50,527 nucleotides of DNA, taken from assembly GCA_019359435.1 (NCBI GenBank), contig JAHHHI010000060.1:1-50527 (forward strand). The letters are read 5' to 3'. Made by a program: the position numbers and the translations under genes. The stretch is from Kaiparowitsia implicata GSE-PSE-MK54-09C (GTDB taxonomy: Bacteria > Cyanobacteriota > Cyanobacteriia > Elainellales > Elainellaceae). Shown here one piece after another: positions 8,430 through 17,486 of the stretch; the first letter of the stretch is position 1; each line of letters starts with the position of its first letter. The notes beneath the pieces were generated by a model. The model saw nothing but the letters and a program-made list of their open reading frames with translations, ran no database searches and was not told the DNA's origin.

Positions 8430-9037
8430 TTAACAACGCTTGAGCGGATGGTCGTGCACGGCCTGGCCGAGCCGGCGAAGATCGGCATCGGCGATGGCAT
8501 CGGTCATGGCAAAACCCATGCAGGCATCGCGCAGACGGGCAAACTCTGCACGGATGGTGGCGACGTCTTGACCTATCACATCGTAGCGAACAAGGCCGAC
8601 CCGGCGCGCCGACTGGGCGGCCATGGGGTCGACCAGGCTCGAGCGCCGCATGGGGGTGAGCGGATGATCCTTCATAGAAGAATCCTGCAGCAACTGGTTG
8701 CCAACAAACAGGTGGCCCCGATAGACCGTCCGGCCATTGGCCGGAAAAGCCGGGCAGACGACGGCAAAATGTGTGCCCAGCGCCTGGGCCAATGCATCGG
8801 CCACCGGACCGATAGTGCCGTCTTGTCCAGCGAGAGCCAGGCTGTGGCAGAATTGCCCGACGTGTCGGCCAGCCATTCAGCGAGCAACGTCGTCTTACCG
8901 AAACCTGCCGGAGCTGAGATCAGCGTCAGCTTCGCTTGGGCGCGGCGCTTCAAGCGTTCCCGAAGGTGCAGGCGCTGAACAAGGCCCCCTCGAAGCTTCG
9001 GAATGAACAACTTGGTAGCAACCAACGGGCTGGCCAT
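8430..9037 (-). pseudogene. Chimeric remnant: LuxR/MalT-like N-terminus joined to an OtnK-like kinase segment
   Basis: From the ATG at 9037 the frame encodes ATKLFIPKLRGGLVQRLHL and a Walker A motif SAPAGFGKTTLLAEW, then TAWLSLDKT. This is the start of a MalT-like LuxR regulator related to the intact one at 14.5-17.2 kb. At about 8815-8822 that similarity stops. A different frame then encodes GPVADALAQALGTHFAVVC, FPANGRTVYRGHLFVG and DSSMKDHPLTPM, which belong to the four-carbon acid sugar kinase family (OtnK/DUF1537). That piece lacks its own N- and C-terminal ends and stops at 8430. The two halves are out of frame, so no fusion protein is made. It records an illegitimate joining of two genes. 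Confidence 0.75.
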
Positions 9038-9509
9038 GACATCGCACCCTGCAACCGACCGCATGACTTAGCACCCAATTCAGGGTCGCGTCGTGCACGG
9101 TCTTGCACTGCACTTTCGCGTCCCACCGCGAAGCGGGCTAGTGCATGTGCGCATTTGGTCGTGCCCCAATTCGTTCACGATCGTTCGCGCCGGTGTTGGG
9201 CCAGAGACAATTGCCTGGTTGCGCGAAATAAGGATACCGAACTTCGGTTCAACATCGATTGTCGTTCCCGAGTTGGGCGCCGTTGAACGTGAACTCTAGC
9301 AACCCAAAACTGACGAGGCGCAGCCCCTGCTGGACGCTGTAAGCCCCAGACCTCGGGCGACGACGGGTGAAAATTCGGCCCGGATAATCACTCGGTCAGC
9401 GTGTTACCCGGAACCCGTCACGCCCATTCAAAATACCACTTGACCTTACCACCGTGGCCACCCCGACAAGGTTCGGCAGCACTTCCAGTTTGCCACAAGG
9501 TCCCTGACA
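9038..9509. other. Intergenic region, no gene seen
   Basis: I see no frame with recognisable protein similarity or a good start context, and no clear repeat or RNA gene. It separates the chimeric pseudogene from the DUF1127 gene and likely carries the promoter for the latter. Confidence 0.4.
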
Positions 9510-9842
9510 ATGAGCAATCTCAACACCAGCCTCACCACTATCGCACCGGCCGCTGCCGGCCGCGCTTCTGGCTTCGTACCTCATCCTTCCACCCTCGGAC
9601 GTCAGGGGCGGCCGCTTGCGGCCGCAGAGCCTGCCAATCTGCTTGTCGCGTTCGCGCTCTGGATCACGAAAGCGCAGACCGCACGTTCTCGCCGGGCAGC
9701 GCTATTGGGCCTGCTAGAGCTAGATCGTGCCCGGCTGGACGACCTCGGCATCTCCCGCGACGATTTGATCAATGCCATGACCTCAAACGCCCGAGCCGGA
9801 TCTATCCTCCACGCTGCTCGGGCCCGCAACTCGAGCCTCTGA
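9510..9842 (+). CDS. DUF1127-family small protein
   Basis: The 110-residue protein has a low-complexity N-terminal half and a C-terminal domain with LLGLLELDRARLDDLGISRDDL. This is the DUF1127 pattern (aromatic/leucine helix, then L-x-D-L-G-I-x-R-x-D). DUF1127 proteins are small, basic and common in alphaproteobacteria; some bind RNA or affect phosphate and stress responses. The role here is unknown. The ATG at 9510 lies 3 bases after a weak ccctgaca context with no strong ribosome-binding site. The next gene is an MFS transporter on the same strand, 150 bp away. Confidence 0.65.
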   Translation: MSNLNTSLTTIAPAAAGRASGFVPHPSTLGRQGRPLAAAEPANLLVAFALWITKAQTARSRRAALLGLLELDRARLDDLGISRDDLINAMTSNARAGSILHAARARNSSL

Positions 9843-9994
9843 TCGATCTGAGACGCGTCGGCGGGAACCCGATCCGAGCCCTGGGGGAGCTTTGCGACCG
9901 GCCCCTTCGACGGCTGACTGAAACTTTATTGTAAGGCCCCGGCGCGATTTCCCGGTCTTCAAGAAGGCCCCTTACCCGAAGACGGCGGCGAAGC

Positions 9995-11131
9995 TTGAAC
10001 GACATGTTCACCGGGATGGTCCCGGCACTGCTGCCGGTGTTCCAGTCGCGTTTCGGCCTCGAGGAAAGCTCGCTAGCGCTACTCATCGGGACGTTTGCCT
10101 TCAGCTCCTCGTTCCTTGGGCCATTCTTCGGTAGTCTGGCCGACCGATACGGCGCCAGGCTAGTTGCTGCGCTGGCCATCGCATTCGCGGCCGCCTTGCT
10201 GAGCCTGCCGGGCTTGGTGACGGAAGCATCCATCCTTCTGGGCCTGCTGGCACTTGCAGGATTGGGGTCGGCCGCATTCCATCCGGCCGGTGGTGCGATT
10301 GTGCGCGAGAGTGCCAGCACCCAGGCGGGACTGGCCCTCGGATTGTTCAGTGCCGGCGGCATGCTCGGCTACGCTCTCGGTCCGATTGTAGTCATGTTCC
10401 TCCTGGGTGGGGCTGGACTCGGGGCCGCCCCCTGGTTGGTGCTTCCCGGACTCCTAGCCGCCTTCGTGGTCTTCCGGTTCGCTCCGACACCGCCTCCTAG
10501 GGCGATGCGGCCTGCCGTATCAGGCAAGAGCCTTGGTCTGCTCAAGGGGCCAGTGGGCCTACTCACCGTCGCTGCCACGCTAAATGGGCTGGCGATGCTC
10601 ACCTTCACGAGTAGTTTTCCTCTCTGGATGGTGAGCGAGTATGGGCTCGGTGCTAATGATATCGCGCTCGGGCTGACGCTCACGATCTTCGCACTTGCCT
10701 CGGCAGTCGGCGGTATCGCTGGAGGAGCATTGGCTATTCGGTTACGTCGCGAGCGGGTGGTCGCTCTGACCATGACGGGCGCCATCTTACCGCTGTATCT
10801 CTTGTTTACGCTGAATCCGGGCACGCCGGAGTACTACGCCGCGGTAGCCGCCGCCGGCCTCTTGACCTATGCTGGCGTTCCTCTCCTGGTACACGGAGCG
10901 CAGGATCTCGCCGGCGGCCGGACCGGAGCAGCATCAGGCATGCTTTTCGGACTCGCTAGTGCCTTCGCTGCCGTAATCTACGTCGGAATGGGATGGCTTC
11001 AGACCAAACTGGGAATAGCCCCCGTCCTCGCAATCACCTATCTCGGCTTGCTGCCGGCGGCCCTCCTGGCTTACGTGACCCTGATCAGAGCACCCTACCA
11101 GCAATGTCGTCGGCAGCCCACATGGCGATAG
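9995..11131 (+). CDS. MFS transporter, probably N-terminally truncated
   Basis: The protein has 378 residues with 11-12 membrane helices. It begins LNDMFTGMVPALLPVFQSR, the end of helix 1 in fosmidomycin-resistance-like (Fsr) MFS proteins, where an H-x-x-N-D motif is usual. The loop FGSLADRYGARLVAAL between helices 2 and 3 carries the MFS signature. The only start is TTG at 9995. The frame is open back to a TAA at 9932, but the upstream codons (Arg-rich) do not resemble a normal first helix. The 5' end thus looks replaced by a deletion junction, and function is doubtful. Substrate cannot be inferred. Confidence 0.65.
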   Translation: MNDMFTGMVPALLPVFQSRFGLEESSLALLIGTFAFSSSFLGPFFGSLADRYGARLVAALAIAFAAALLSLPGLVTEASILLGLLALAGLGSAAFHPAGGAIVRESASTQAGLALGLFSAGGMLGYALGPIVVMFLLGGAGLGAAPWLVLPGLLAAFVVFRFAPTPPPRAMRPAVSGKSLGLLKGPVGLLTVAATLNGLAMLTFTSSFPLWMVSEYGLGANDIALGLTLTIFALASAVGGIAGGALAIRLRRERVVALTMTGAILPLYLLFTLNPGTPEYYAAVAAAGLLTYAGVPLLVHGAQDLAGGRTGAASGMLFGLASAFAAVIYVGMGWLQTKLGIAPVLAITYLGLLPAALLAYVTLIRAPYQQCRRQPTWR

Positions 11132-12155
11132 CGTGCAGGTGCTTTGAGGGCTTGGTCGTGGCTACCTCGCCAATCCAGGCGCCCATTAGCGAACAGGCCT
11201 GTGGCTGCGTGGAACAGCACGGTTGCGCATTGCCAGCCTAGCGGGAAGAGCGCGGTGTACTACCTACTGCGGTGACAGAGGCAAGTCCTTGGCGGCTATG
11301 AGCGGCCAGATTGAATCCATGCGGTCAGCCAGCGGTAGCGCGGGTACACTCTGCGTCCCGCATTCAGACGATTGGTTGACCTCAATCAGCCGGGCTGCCC
11401 GTCGATACTGAGGCGATGGTGACTGGCGCCGTGTGCATACAGCGCTCGCCCCTTGGGCTTCGTTCGATTTGATCACACAACGAAGTTGCCGGTACCACGG
11501 CTGCCGCTCACCGAGCGCAATCAAGACGACAATAAGCGGATGCTATACTTTACCTCCAGGTCCATCGGTGCCAATTGCGTCGCCGGGGACGTCCGTCTCT
11601 CCGCCACATTTGGAAAGTTCCGCTCAGGTCTGCCCGTTTCGAGGCCCTGCACTTCCTGATTGACCGCCAAGGATGGCCATAGGGCACGACGGTGGCTAAC
11701 TGGCTTAAGGCGAATGGATTGCCGTTTCGTATCGGTTATTCGGAACGGCGGATCACTCGGGTCATCGAAGTTCCAACAGCGAGCAGGCACAGGGACCGTT
11801 GAAAGGGCCGTGCTGCCCGCTCGACCATTTCCTAGTCTTCAACCCACCGCACATGAGCCTGGTGGCAATTGTCCCCTATGAGTTGCTGCAACTTGTCGGC
11901 TTCCACACCGATGGCTTGCGGGTGGGTATTATGACGCCCGTCGGGTCCGGAAACGGAACGGGAATTTCTGCCACCCGGCTTGGCGGGGTGGACCAGTAGA
12001 TCCTTCTGAGTGTGTATGAAGCGATTGGCCGAGTAGCCCTCCCGCTCGATGATGTCGAGCAGGTGCATCCCCACCCGATCCAGTGTCGTATGGCGACCCG
12101 GAAAGTTCGTCCGCAGAGGTGGTCACCAGCGGCGGGCCGACGCCGGTTCCGGTGA
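11132..12155. other. One-kilobase region without a convincing gene
   Basis: No intact gene is recognisable on either strand. Short open stretches look like degraded coding DNA. One is NWLKANGLPFRIGYSERRI around 11695-11755 on the plus strand. Another is GMHLLDIIEREGYSANRF around 12010-12070 on the minus strand. I cannot assign either to a family. It is best read as a graveyard between the MFS gene and the oxidoreductase cluster. Confidence 0.45.
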
Positions 12156-13208
12156 CTACTGGTGCCGGGGAGCTCTGGCCATCGCGTCGGCGACGCGCAG
12201 GACCACGCTGCCGCGCTTGCGGCCACTGTCGACGTGGCGGTGCGCCTGGGCTATCTCGTCGAGCTCGTATGTCCGGTCGATAACAGGACCTAACCCACCC
12301 TCATTGTACAGTCGAAGAGCGAAGTCGATGTCCCGGGCGGCGGGCGTAAAACTGATTGGGATGACACGCTTGCCGGAGCGCCGGCTGTGGCCTTTGGCTG
12401 CAAGTAGCGCCTGGAGATCGACGACGACCTGGAGCAGCGCCCCGCCGGGCCTCAGGACCTGGTCGACGCGCTCGAAGGGCGCGTTGCCGACGCATTCGAA
12501 AATGACGTGGTACCTGTGCTCGCCCGCCGCGAAGTCCTCCACCCGGTAGTCGATGACGCGATCGGCGCCGAGGTGGCGGAGCAACTCGGCGTTGTCCGCG
12601 CTAGTTACTGCGGTGACGCGAGCGCCGAAGTGTTTGGCCACCTGCACCGCAGCACTGCCCACCGCACCAGACGCGCCGTTGACGAGAACGTCATCACCGA
12701 CCCGGATTTCGCGGTGGCGAATGCACTCGCTGACCGTGTGACCGCCGAAGACGAGCGCCGCCGCGTTCTCGTGGCTGAGATCCTCCGGCTTCATGGCAAT
12801 CGCTGCTGTTTCCGGAAGCACGACGAACTCGGCGTGAGCCCCGAAAGCGCCGCCGGTCACCCCAACGATCTCGTTGCCCGGGGTGAAACGGGTGACGCCC
12901 GCGCCCACGGCTTCGACAGTTCCCGAGAAGTCCGTCCCGAGGACTCGCCTGCGCGGACGAAACAGCCCGACGACCGGAAGGGCGAGCAGGCCGAGGCCCT
13001 TGGGAAGATCGCGCGCCCGCATCCGGTGATCGGCCGCGCTCACGGTCGAGGCTGCTACGCGGACCAGGACGTCCTTAGGTCCCGGCCGCGGGGTGGAAAT
13101 CTCGGTCACGCGCACGACGTTCGGGCCGCCGAACCGTTCAAAGACCGCGGCCCGCATGGTCTGTGCGGTCGCACTCGCGCGTGCCGGCATGGCAGTGGAC
13201 ATGCTCAT
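12156..13208 (-). CDS. MDR-family NAD(P)-dependent alcohol dehydrogenase / quinone oxidoreductase
   Basis: The 350-residue cytosolic protein has a GroES-like half (PKDVLVRVAASTVSAADHR, GTDFSGTVEAVGAGVTRF) and a Rossmann half (GDDVLVNGASGAVGSAAVQ, RVIDYRVEDF). It lacks the cysteine/histidine set of zinc-binding dehydrogenases, so it is a zinc-independent NADPH:quinone-oxidoreductase-like member. The C-terminal HVDSGRKRGSVVLRV is nearly the same as in the enzyme at 49.4 kb. It follows a DUF4386 gene on the same strand, separated by a strong hairpin. Substrate is unknown, possibly reactive carbonyls or quinones. Confidence 0.8.
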   Translation of the reverse strand: MSMSTAMPARASATAQTMRAAVFERFGGPNVVRVTEISTPRPGPKDVLVRVAASTVSAADHRMRARDLPKGLGLLALPVVGLFRPRRRVLGTDFSGTVEAVGAGVTRFTPGNEIVGVTGGAFGAHAEFVVLPETAAIAMKPEDLSHENAAALVFGGHTVSECIRHREIRVGDDVLVNGASGAVGSAAVQVAKHFGARVTAVTSADNAELLRHLGADRVIDYRVEDFAAGEHRYHVIFECVGNAPFERVDQVLRPGGALLQVVVDLQALLAAKGHSRRSGKRVIPISFTPAARDIDFALRLYNEGGLGPVIDRTYELDEIAQAHRHVDSGRKRGSVVLRVADAMARAPRHQ

Positions 13209-13268
13209 TTCATTGTCTCTCTTGTTGGAATGGGTGAGGTGGGACAGGCCTGCCTGCGAGGCGTGGTT

Positions 13269-13304
13269 GAGGTCGGGAAGCGCCTTGGCGTCTTTCCCGA
13301 CCTC
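13269..13304 (-). terminator. Intercistronic hairpin between DUF4386 and oxidoreductase genes
   Basis: Arms GAGGTCGGGAA (13269-13279) and TTCCCGACCTC (13294-13304) form an 11-bp perfect stem. The enclosed bases can pair further as CGCC/GGCG. It sits between the DUF4386 stop and the oxidoreductase start on the minus strand. It could terminate or attenuate transcription, or protect one mRNA end. No strong T-run follows. Confidence 0.5.
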
Positions 13305-13312
13305 TTTGCCTG

Positions 13313-14092
13313 CTACTGGACAGCGGGGGTGTGCTCGAGCGCCTTCACGGCGGCGGGATTGAACCCACGGACCAGCAACCAGATGCCAAGCAGCAGTTCC
13401 CAGAAGAACTCGGGGGCAACGGAAAGGCTATGGGCGGTCGAGCCAAAGTCGAAGTAGCCGAACATCACGCCAAAGCTGCCGAGGAGGAGGGCTGGGCCAC
13501 CGATGAGACCGAGGATCGAGAGGAAGCGCGGCAGCAGCCGAGTCTTCCACATCATGTACCCAAGGATCAGTCCATTGCCAACGCCGACCACCACACCGGG
13601 CCCCATCTTGAACGTCCAGTCGTGAATGGCGACCAGAGCCTGTCCGACCACGGTGAGCGCGGCTGGGTCGGCGTCTCCGGCAGTCGCCCGCAGAGTGACA
13701 AGAGCGAGAACCGCGATGATGCCAATAGCAATGAATGCGCTCTCCATGACACGCGCGGCGACGAAGCCAAGGCTTAGCACGGGGAAGCGCCGCTTGAGCA
13801 CCGGATAGAGAGTGAGAGCCGAAGCGATGTTGGCGGCGATGAGCAGGAGCTCGAGGATGGCGCCCCACGTGACGCCGGCGTTGGACGGCCCACCGAGGAC
13901 GAAGGCCGGATCGCTCAGCGCCGGAACGTAGAGCGTCAGTACCGGCGGTATCGAGGTTGCGTACGTGATGAGAAAGAAGAGACCGGTGAGACGCGCCAGC
14001 AGCTGGGTGTCCTTCTGGTCCCCGCGGGTCGTGGCAGCGAGTCTGGCGGTGTCACCGCCGGGAGGGGTGTAGGTCGAGGCAATGGTGCTCAT
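13313..14092 (-). CDS. DUF4386 family membrane protein
   Basis: The 259-residue protein has about six membrane helices. It includes LARLTGLFFLITYATSIPP, a long second helix, YPVLKRRFPVLSLGFVAARVMES and a late MMWKTRLLPRFLSILGLIGG. This is the DUF4386 pattern (R-x-x-G-x-x-F-L near the start; E-x-x-F/A around helix 4; L-P-R-x-L-x-x-L-G after helix 5). Its function is not known. It overlaps the upstream 97-residue gene by four bases and precedes an MDR oxidoreductase. The same pairing occurs at 48.5-50.3 kb. Confidence 0.8.
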   Translation of the reverse strand: MSTIASTYTPPGGDTARLAATTRGDQKDTQLLARLTGLFFLITYATSIPPVLTLYVPALSDPAFVLGGPSNAGVTWGAILELLLIAANIASALTLYPVLKRRFPVLSLGFVAARVMESAFIAIGIIAVLALVTLRATAGDADPAALTVVGQALVAIHDWTFKMGPGVVVGVGNGLILGYMMWKTRLLPRFLSILGLIGGPALLLGSFGVMFGYFDFGSTAHSLSVAPEFFWELLLGIWLLVRGFNPAAVKALEHTPAVQ

Positions 14093-14382
14093 TTCAGGTT
14101 CCTTTGCGAGGTGGGGTCAGTGTTCGAAGGGGCGTCTGAGGCAGAAGGGACACGAATGACCGAGACCAGCGCGATACCCAGATCGCGGACCCTTTGGAGC
14201 AGGCCGTGAAGCGCGGCTTGATCCACCCCAGCGGCGCGCAGCGTCGTCGTGCCGTCGCTTTCATGGGTAAGGTTTGGGACAGCCAGGCGGGTTGCCCATC
14301 GCGGGTCGAGATGGCCGCGCAGGCGGATCTCGTAGGTCTGCCGTTCGGGCCGGTCGGGCGGGTTAGCGGGTGGGTTGCTCAT
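14089..14382 (-). CDS. Conserved small hypothetical protein linked to DUF4386
   Basis: The 97-residue soluble protein has a Pro-rich start and the core TYEIRLRGHLDPRWATRL, then DGTTTLRAAGVDQAALHGLL and RVRDLGIALVSVIRV. Short proteins with this RGHLD-x-RWA / LRG-x-VDQAALHGLL pattern are often found beside DUF4386 or membrane genes, also in actinobacteria. It resembles a one-domain alpha/beta fold. Its stop overlaps the DUF4386 start (ATGA), so the two are translationally coupled. Function is unknown. Confidence 0.65.
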   Translation of the reverse strand: MSNPPANPPDRPERQTYEIRLRGHLDPRWATRLAVPNLTHESDGTTTLRAAGVDQAALHGLLQRVRDLGIALVSVIRVPSASDAPSNTDPTSQRNLK

Positions 14383-14526
14383 CTTGTCTCTCGTTTAGGT
14401 CGCCAGCGACGTGGTTGGTCGCCGCCAGCGGTGCACTTATGAGAGGGAACTTGGTGAGCGCGCCTCACCAAGTTTGGTGAGCGGATGCGATTTATTTCTG
14501 TGAGGGAGGTCGGGCGCCGGTCGGCG

Positions 14527-17244
14527 CTATAACTTCGGCCGCGTCAACAGGTGAAGTTCTTCCGCGCGGCTCACTGCGGCGCGGCGGCTGTTGACGACCA
14601 GCTTCTCATAGATGTTCTTGGTGTGAGTGCGCATGGTATTCTCGGAGATCGCGAGCTCGCGTGCGATCTCCGGGCCGCCGAGGTCGCTGCCTAGCAGTCG
14701 AAGCACATCGAGCTCACGCTCGCTCAGCGGTTCGATCAGGTCAGCGTGCGTTGGGGGCTTGGGCTGCCTCGGGCCAAATTTCCCAAGCAACAGGCTTGCG
14801 TAATCCCTAAAGACGTTGCGTTTCGCGGCAAGTTCCAACAGCGCCTTCATTGGCGCGCCCTCACTGACGAATGTCCGCACATAACCCTCGGGCCCCGCCA
14901 GTGACAGCGCGCGCTCGAGGTGCCCAAGGGCCGCGTTCATACCGTCGTGCCGGCGCGCCAGCGCACCGAGGACGGAGAGTTCGATGACGCTGCCGTTGCG
15001 CCCGCCCCGATGGGCCGCCAGGAGCAGCCGGTCGAGGAACCGAAGTGTGCTGGCATCCGTCTTTCCGGCCCTCTTGGCCGACTCCGCGACCCGCAGCCGC
15101 CCCAGCGTTATGTGCTCGTATTCGCGCTGGTAGCTGAGTTGGTCATCGAGTCCGACGCCCGACTCGCGCTGCCAAGACGCGGCCTCGTCCAGGCGCCCTT
15201 GGGCGATGAGCAGGCGAGCACGCGTCGCCGCGACGGGCCGGACCTTAGGAAAGAAGTCCGCAACATAGACGCGAAGCGCGTCTTCGATTGCCGCACGGGC
15301 GCCATCCGGGTCGCCCTCGTCATGGCGCAGCAGCGCGTCGGCGACACGCCAGCGATAGGGGTGCTGCGGCAGGCCCGCCACGTCGCCGAGCTTAGCAGAT
15401 ACGTCTAGGTGGAGGCGCGCTGCGGCAACATCGTTGCGTTCGCGCAGCACCATGGCGAGTCCAGTATGCATGTCTGCCGTGCCGCGCAGGACCGGCTGTC
15501 CTTTTTCGTCCGACACCTGCAGCGCCCGCTCAAAGACGTGCCCGGCTTGCAGCAACCTACCGAGGGTCAAGTCGATGTCACCCAGCGCAACCGACACCCC
15601 AAGCGCATCTGCCACGTGCCCGGCGCGCATGAGGCCATCCCACCCCTTTCGCCATGCCGCGTAGGCCTCCTCCAGGTGGCCCTCAGTCCAAAGCGCAATA
15701 CCGATAAGCGAGGAGGCCGCAGCGCGGCTCAGCTCGTCCCCAGGGGGCGCCAGTTCGATGACGCGCCGAGCGTGAGCGATGCTGGCAGTCAGGTCCCCCT
15801 TCGCCTGCCCGAGTGCGGCTCGGTAAAGCGCCACCTGCGCCGGCGCGCGGGCCAACTGCGTCGTGTCGACCACCACTATGCCGTTGGGCGGCGTACCCCC
15901 TGCCGCCTCAATCATCCCGAGCCCGCACTCGACGTCGCTTAGCCTTTCTGTGAGGCCGTCGAGTTCACCGCTGGATGCCAAAGCACTGGCAAGTCCGATG
16001 CCGAGCACCGGCCGCGCCCGGACCAGCTCCGCAGGCAGCGCGCGAGACCAGTCGCGCAGCGTCGTCTCCTGACGCGTTAACAGCATCTGAGGCACCGCCA
16101 GCTCAATCAGCTCCGCCGCCCGCTCGAGGTCCTCGCCCGCGAGCGCGTAGCGGATGGCCTCGGCCCTTTGGCCGCTTGCCTCGTACCAGTCGCTGGCCCG
16201 TCGGCGCAGCAGCCGCACCCGGTCGCGGGCCGCCGCATCGAGCTGCGTCTCCAGCACATCGGCAAAAAGGTGGTGGTAGCGGTACCATTCGCGTCGGTCG
16301 TCCAGCGGCACGAGGAACAGGTTGGCGCGATAGAGCTCCTCAAGAGTCTGCCGACTCCCGCTTCCGACGGTGACCGCGTCGCAGAGGGGACCGCTCAAGC
16401 GATCGAGAAAGCATGTGTCAAGCAGGAATGCGCGCACGCTCTGGGGCTGGCGTTGCAGCACCTCCTCCACGAGGTAGTCCAATACAAAGCGATTATTGCC
16501 GGCGAACTTTGCGATGAAGCCAGCGACATCCTCCTGCCCCTCGATCGAGAGCGCCGCTAGTTGTACCGCGGCGATCCACCCTTCCGTCTGCTGCCCCAGC
16601 GCGGCGATGTCCTTTGCAGAGAGTCCGAGCCCCATGGCACCGTTCAGGTAGGCCGCAATCTCGTCGGACGTGAAGCGCAAATCAGCGGCACGGACCTCTA
16701 CCAGCTCACCTTGCGCACGGAGCCGCGCTAGCGGCAGCGGCGGGTCGGCGCGCGTTGTCATCACGATGTGCACGTTGGGCGGGAGGTGCTCGAGCAGCGC
16801 CGCAACGCCCGCATGCACGGCCGGCTGGTCGATGACGTGGTAGTCGTCGAAGACGAGCTCGAGGCTCTGGGGCAGACCGGCGAGTGTATTGACGATCGCG
16901 CCAGGGACGGCGTCGTCGAGCTGCTCGCCCGGACCGGGGATGTCGAGCGGTGGCGCGCCAATCCGCACCACGGCATCCTGAAGGGCCGCGAGTACGTGCG
17001 CCCAGAATATCGCCGGCTGGTTGTCGGTCTCATCCAGCGACAGCCATGCCGTCACCCTGCCTAGAGGGCGGGACTGCAGCCACGCGACGACAGCGGTGGT
17101 CTTGCCGAACCCCGCCGGCGCGGAAACCAGCGTGAGCTTCGCCGCCGCGCCGCGCTGCAGCCGCTCATTTAGTCGGCCGCGGTCGACAATCCCAGCACGT
17201 AGCTTCGGAACGAAGAGCTTTGTGGTGATCAGCGAGCCCGACAT
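14527..17244 (-). CDS. MalT-like LuxR-family transcriptional regulator (large ATP-binding type)
   Basis: The protein has 905 residues from the ATG at 17244. That start is preferred because TKLFVPKLRAGIVDRGRL directly follows it, as in MalT/AlkS/AcoK relatives. Walker A is SAPAGFGKTT at residues 41-50. A STAND-type NTPase with LVFDDYHVID as Walker B follows, then a long helical TPR-like sensor region. The C-terminus has a LuxR HTH: PLSERELDVLRLLGSDL then EIARELAISENTMRTHTKNIYEKL. Such proteins are ligand- and ATP-dependent activators. It lies 145 bp upstream of the small protein/DUF4386/oxidoreductase group on the same strand and may activate it. A truncated relative lies at 9.0 kb. Confidence 0.88.
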   Translation of the reverse strand: MSGSLITTKLFVPKLRAGIVDRGRLNERLQRGAAAKLTLVSAPAGFGKTTAVVAWLQSRPLGRVTAWLSLDETDNQPAIFWAHVLAALQDAVVRIGAPPLDIPGPGEQLDDAVPGAIVNTLAGLPQSLELVFDDYHVIDQPAVHAGVAALLEHLPPNVHIVMTTRADPPLPLARLRAQGELVEVRAADLRFTSDEIAAYLNGAMGLGLSAKDIAALGQQTEGWIAAVQLAALSIEGQEDVAGFIAKFAGNNRFVLDYLVEEVLQRQPQSVRAFLLDTCFLDRLSGPLCDAVTVGSGSRQTLEELYRANLFLVPLDDRREWYRYHHLFADVLETQLDAAARDRVRLLRRRASDWYEASGQRAEAIRYALAGEDLERAAELIELAVPQMLLTRQETTLRDWSRALPAELVRARPVLGIGLASALASSGELDGLTERLSDVECGLGMIEAAGGTPPNGIVVVDTTQLARAPAQVALYRAALGQAKGDLTASIAHARRVIELAPPGDELSRAAASSLIGIALWTEGHLEEAYAAWRKGWDGLMRAGHVADALGVSVALGDIDLTLGRLLQAGHVFERALQVSDEKGQPVLRGTADMHTGLAMVLRERNDVAAARLHLDVSAKLGDVAGLPQHPYRWRVADALLRHDEGDPDGARAAIEDALRVYVADFFPKVRPVAATRARLLIAQGRLDEAASWQRESGVGLDDQLSYQREYEHITLGRLRVAESAKRAGKTDASTLRFLDRLLLAAHRGGRNGSVIELSVLGALARRHDGMNAALGHLERALSLAGPEGYVRTFVSEGAPMKALLELAAKRNVFRDYASLLLGKFGPRQPKPPTHADLIEPLSERELDVLRLLGSDLGGPEIARELAISENTMRTHTKNIYEKLVVNSRRAAVSRAEELHLLTRPKL

Positions 17245-17267
17245 GATGGCGCACCATAGCAGGAGTC

Positions 17268-17412
17268 CCGCCGTCGGAAACACTCCCTGGTTCTTCCTCA
17301 ACCTCTATCTGCCGCAGATTCTGGGGCTTGTCGGCCCTTTCGAGCGGATTTGCCCTGCGGCTTATAGGGCCCGCACTGCTGCTGTTCGCCAACCTGCCGG
17401 CGCGTGCATAAT
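17268..17412 (+). pseudogene. Fragment of a DHA2-type MFS transporter
   Basis: The short plus-strand reading PWFFLNLYLPQILGLVGPF resembles the PLWFFLNLYLQQILGLSAL segment of the intact MFS protein at 38.6-40.0 kb. A different frame then gives LRLIGPALLLFANLP, matching LLLMGAALLLFANLP of the same protein. About 60 residues that separate the two segments in the intact protein are missing. This is therefore an internally deleted relic of a related transporter. Confidence 0.65.
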
Positions 17413-17486
17413 TCGCCACAAGAAATCACAACAGCCAGCGCGTCTGCCTGAATGGGGCCGGCGGAATCAGGCTGTCCAACACGGCA

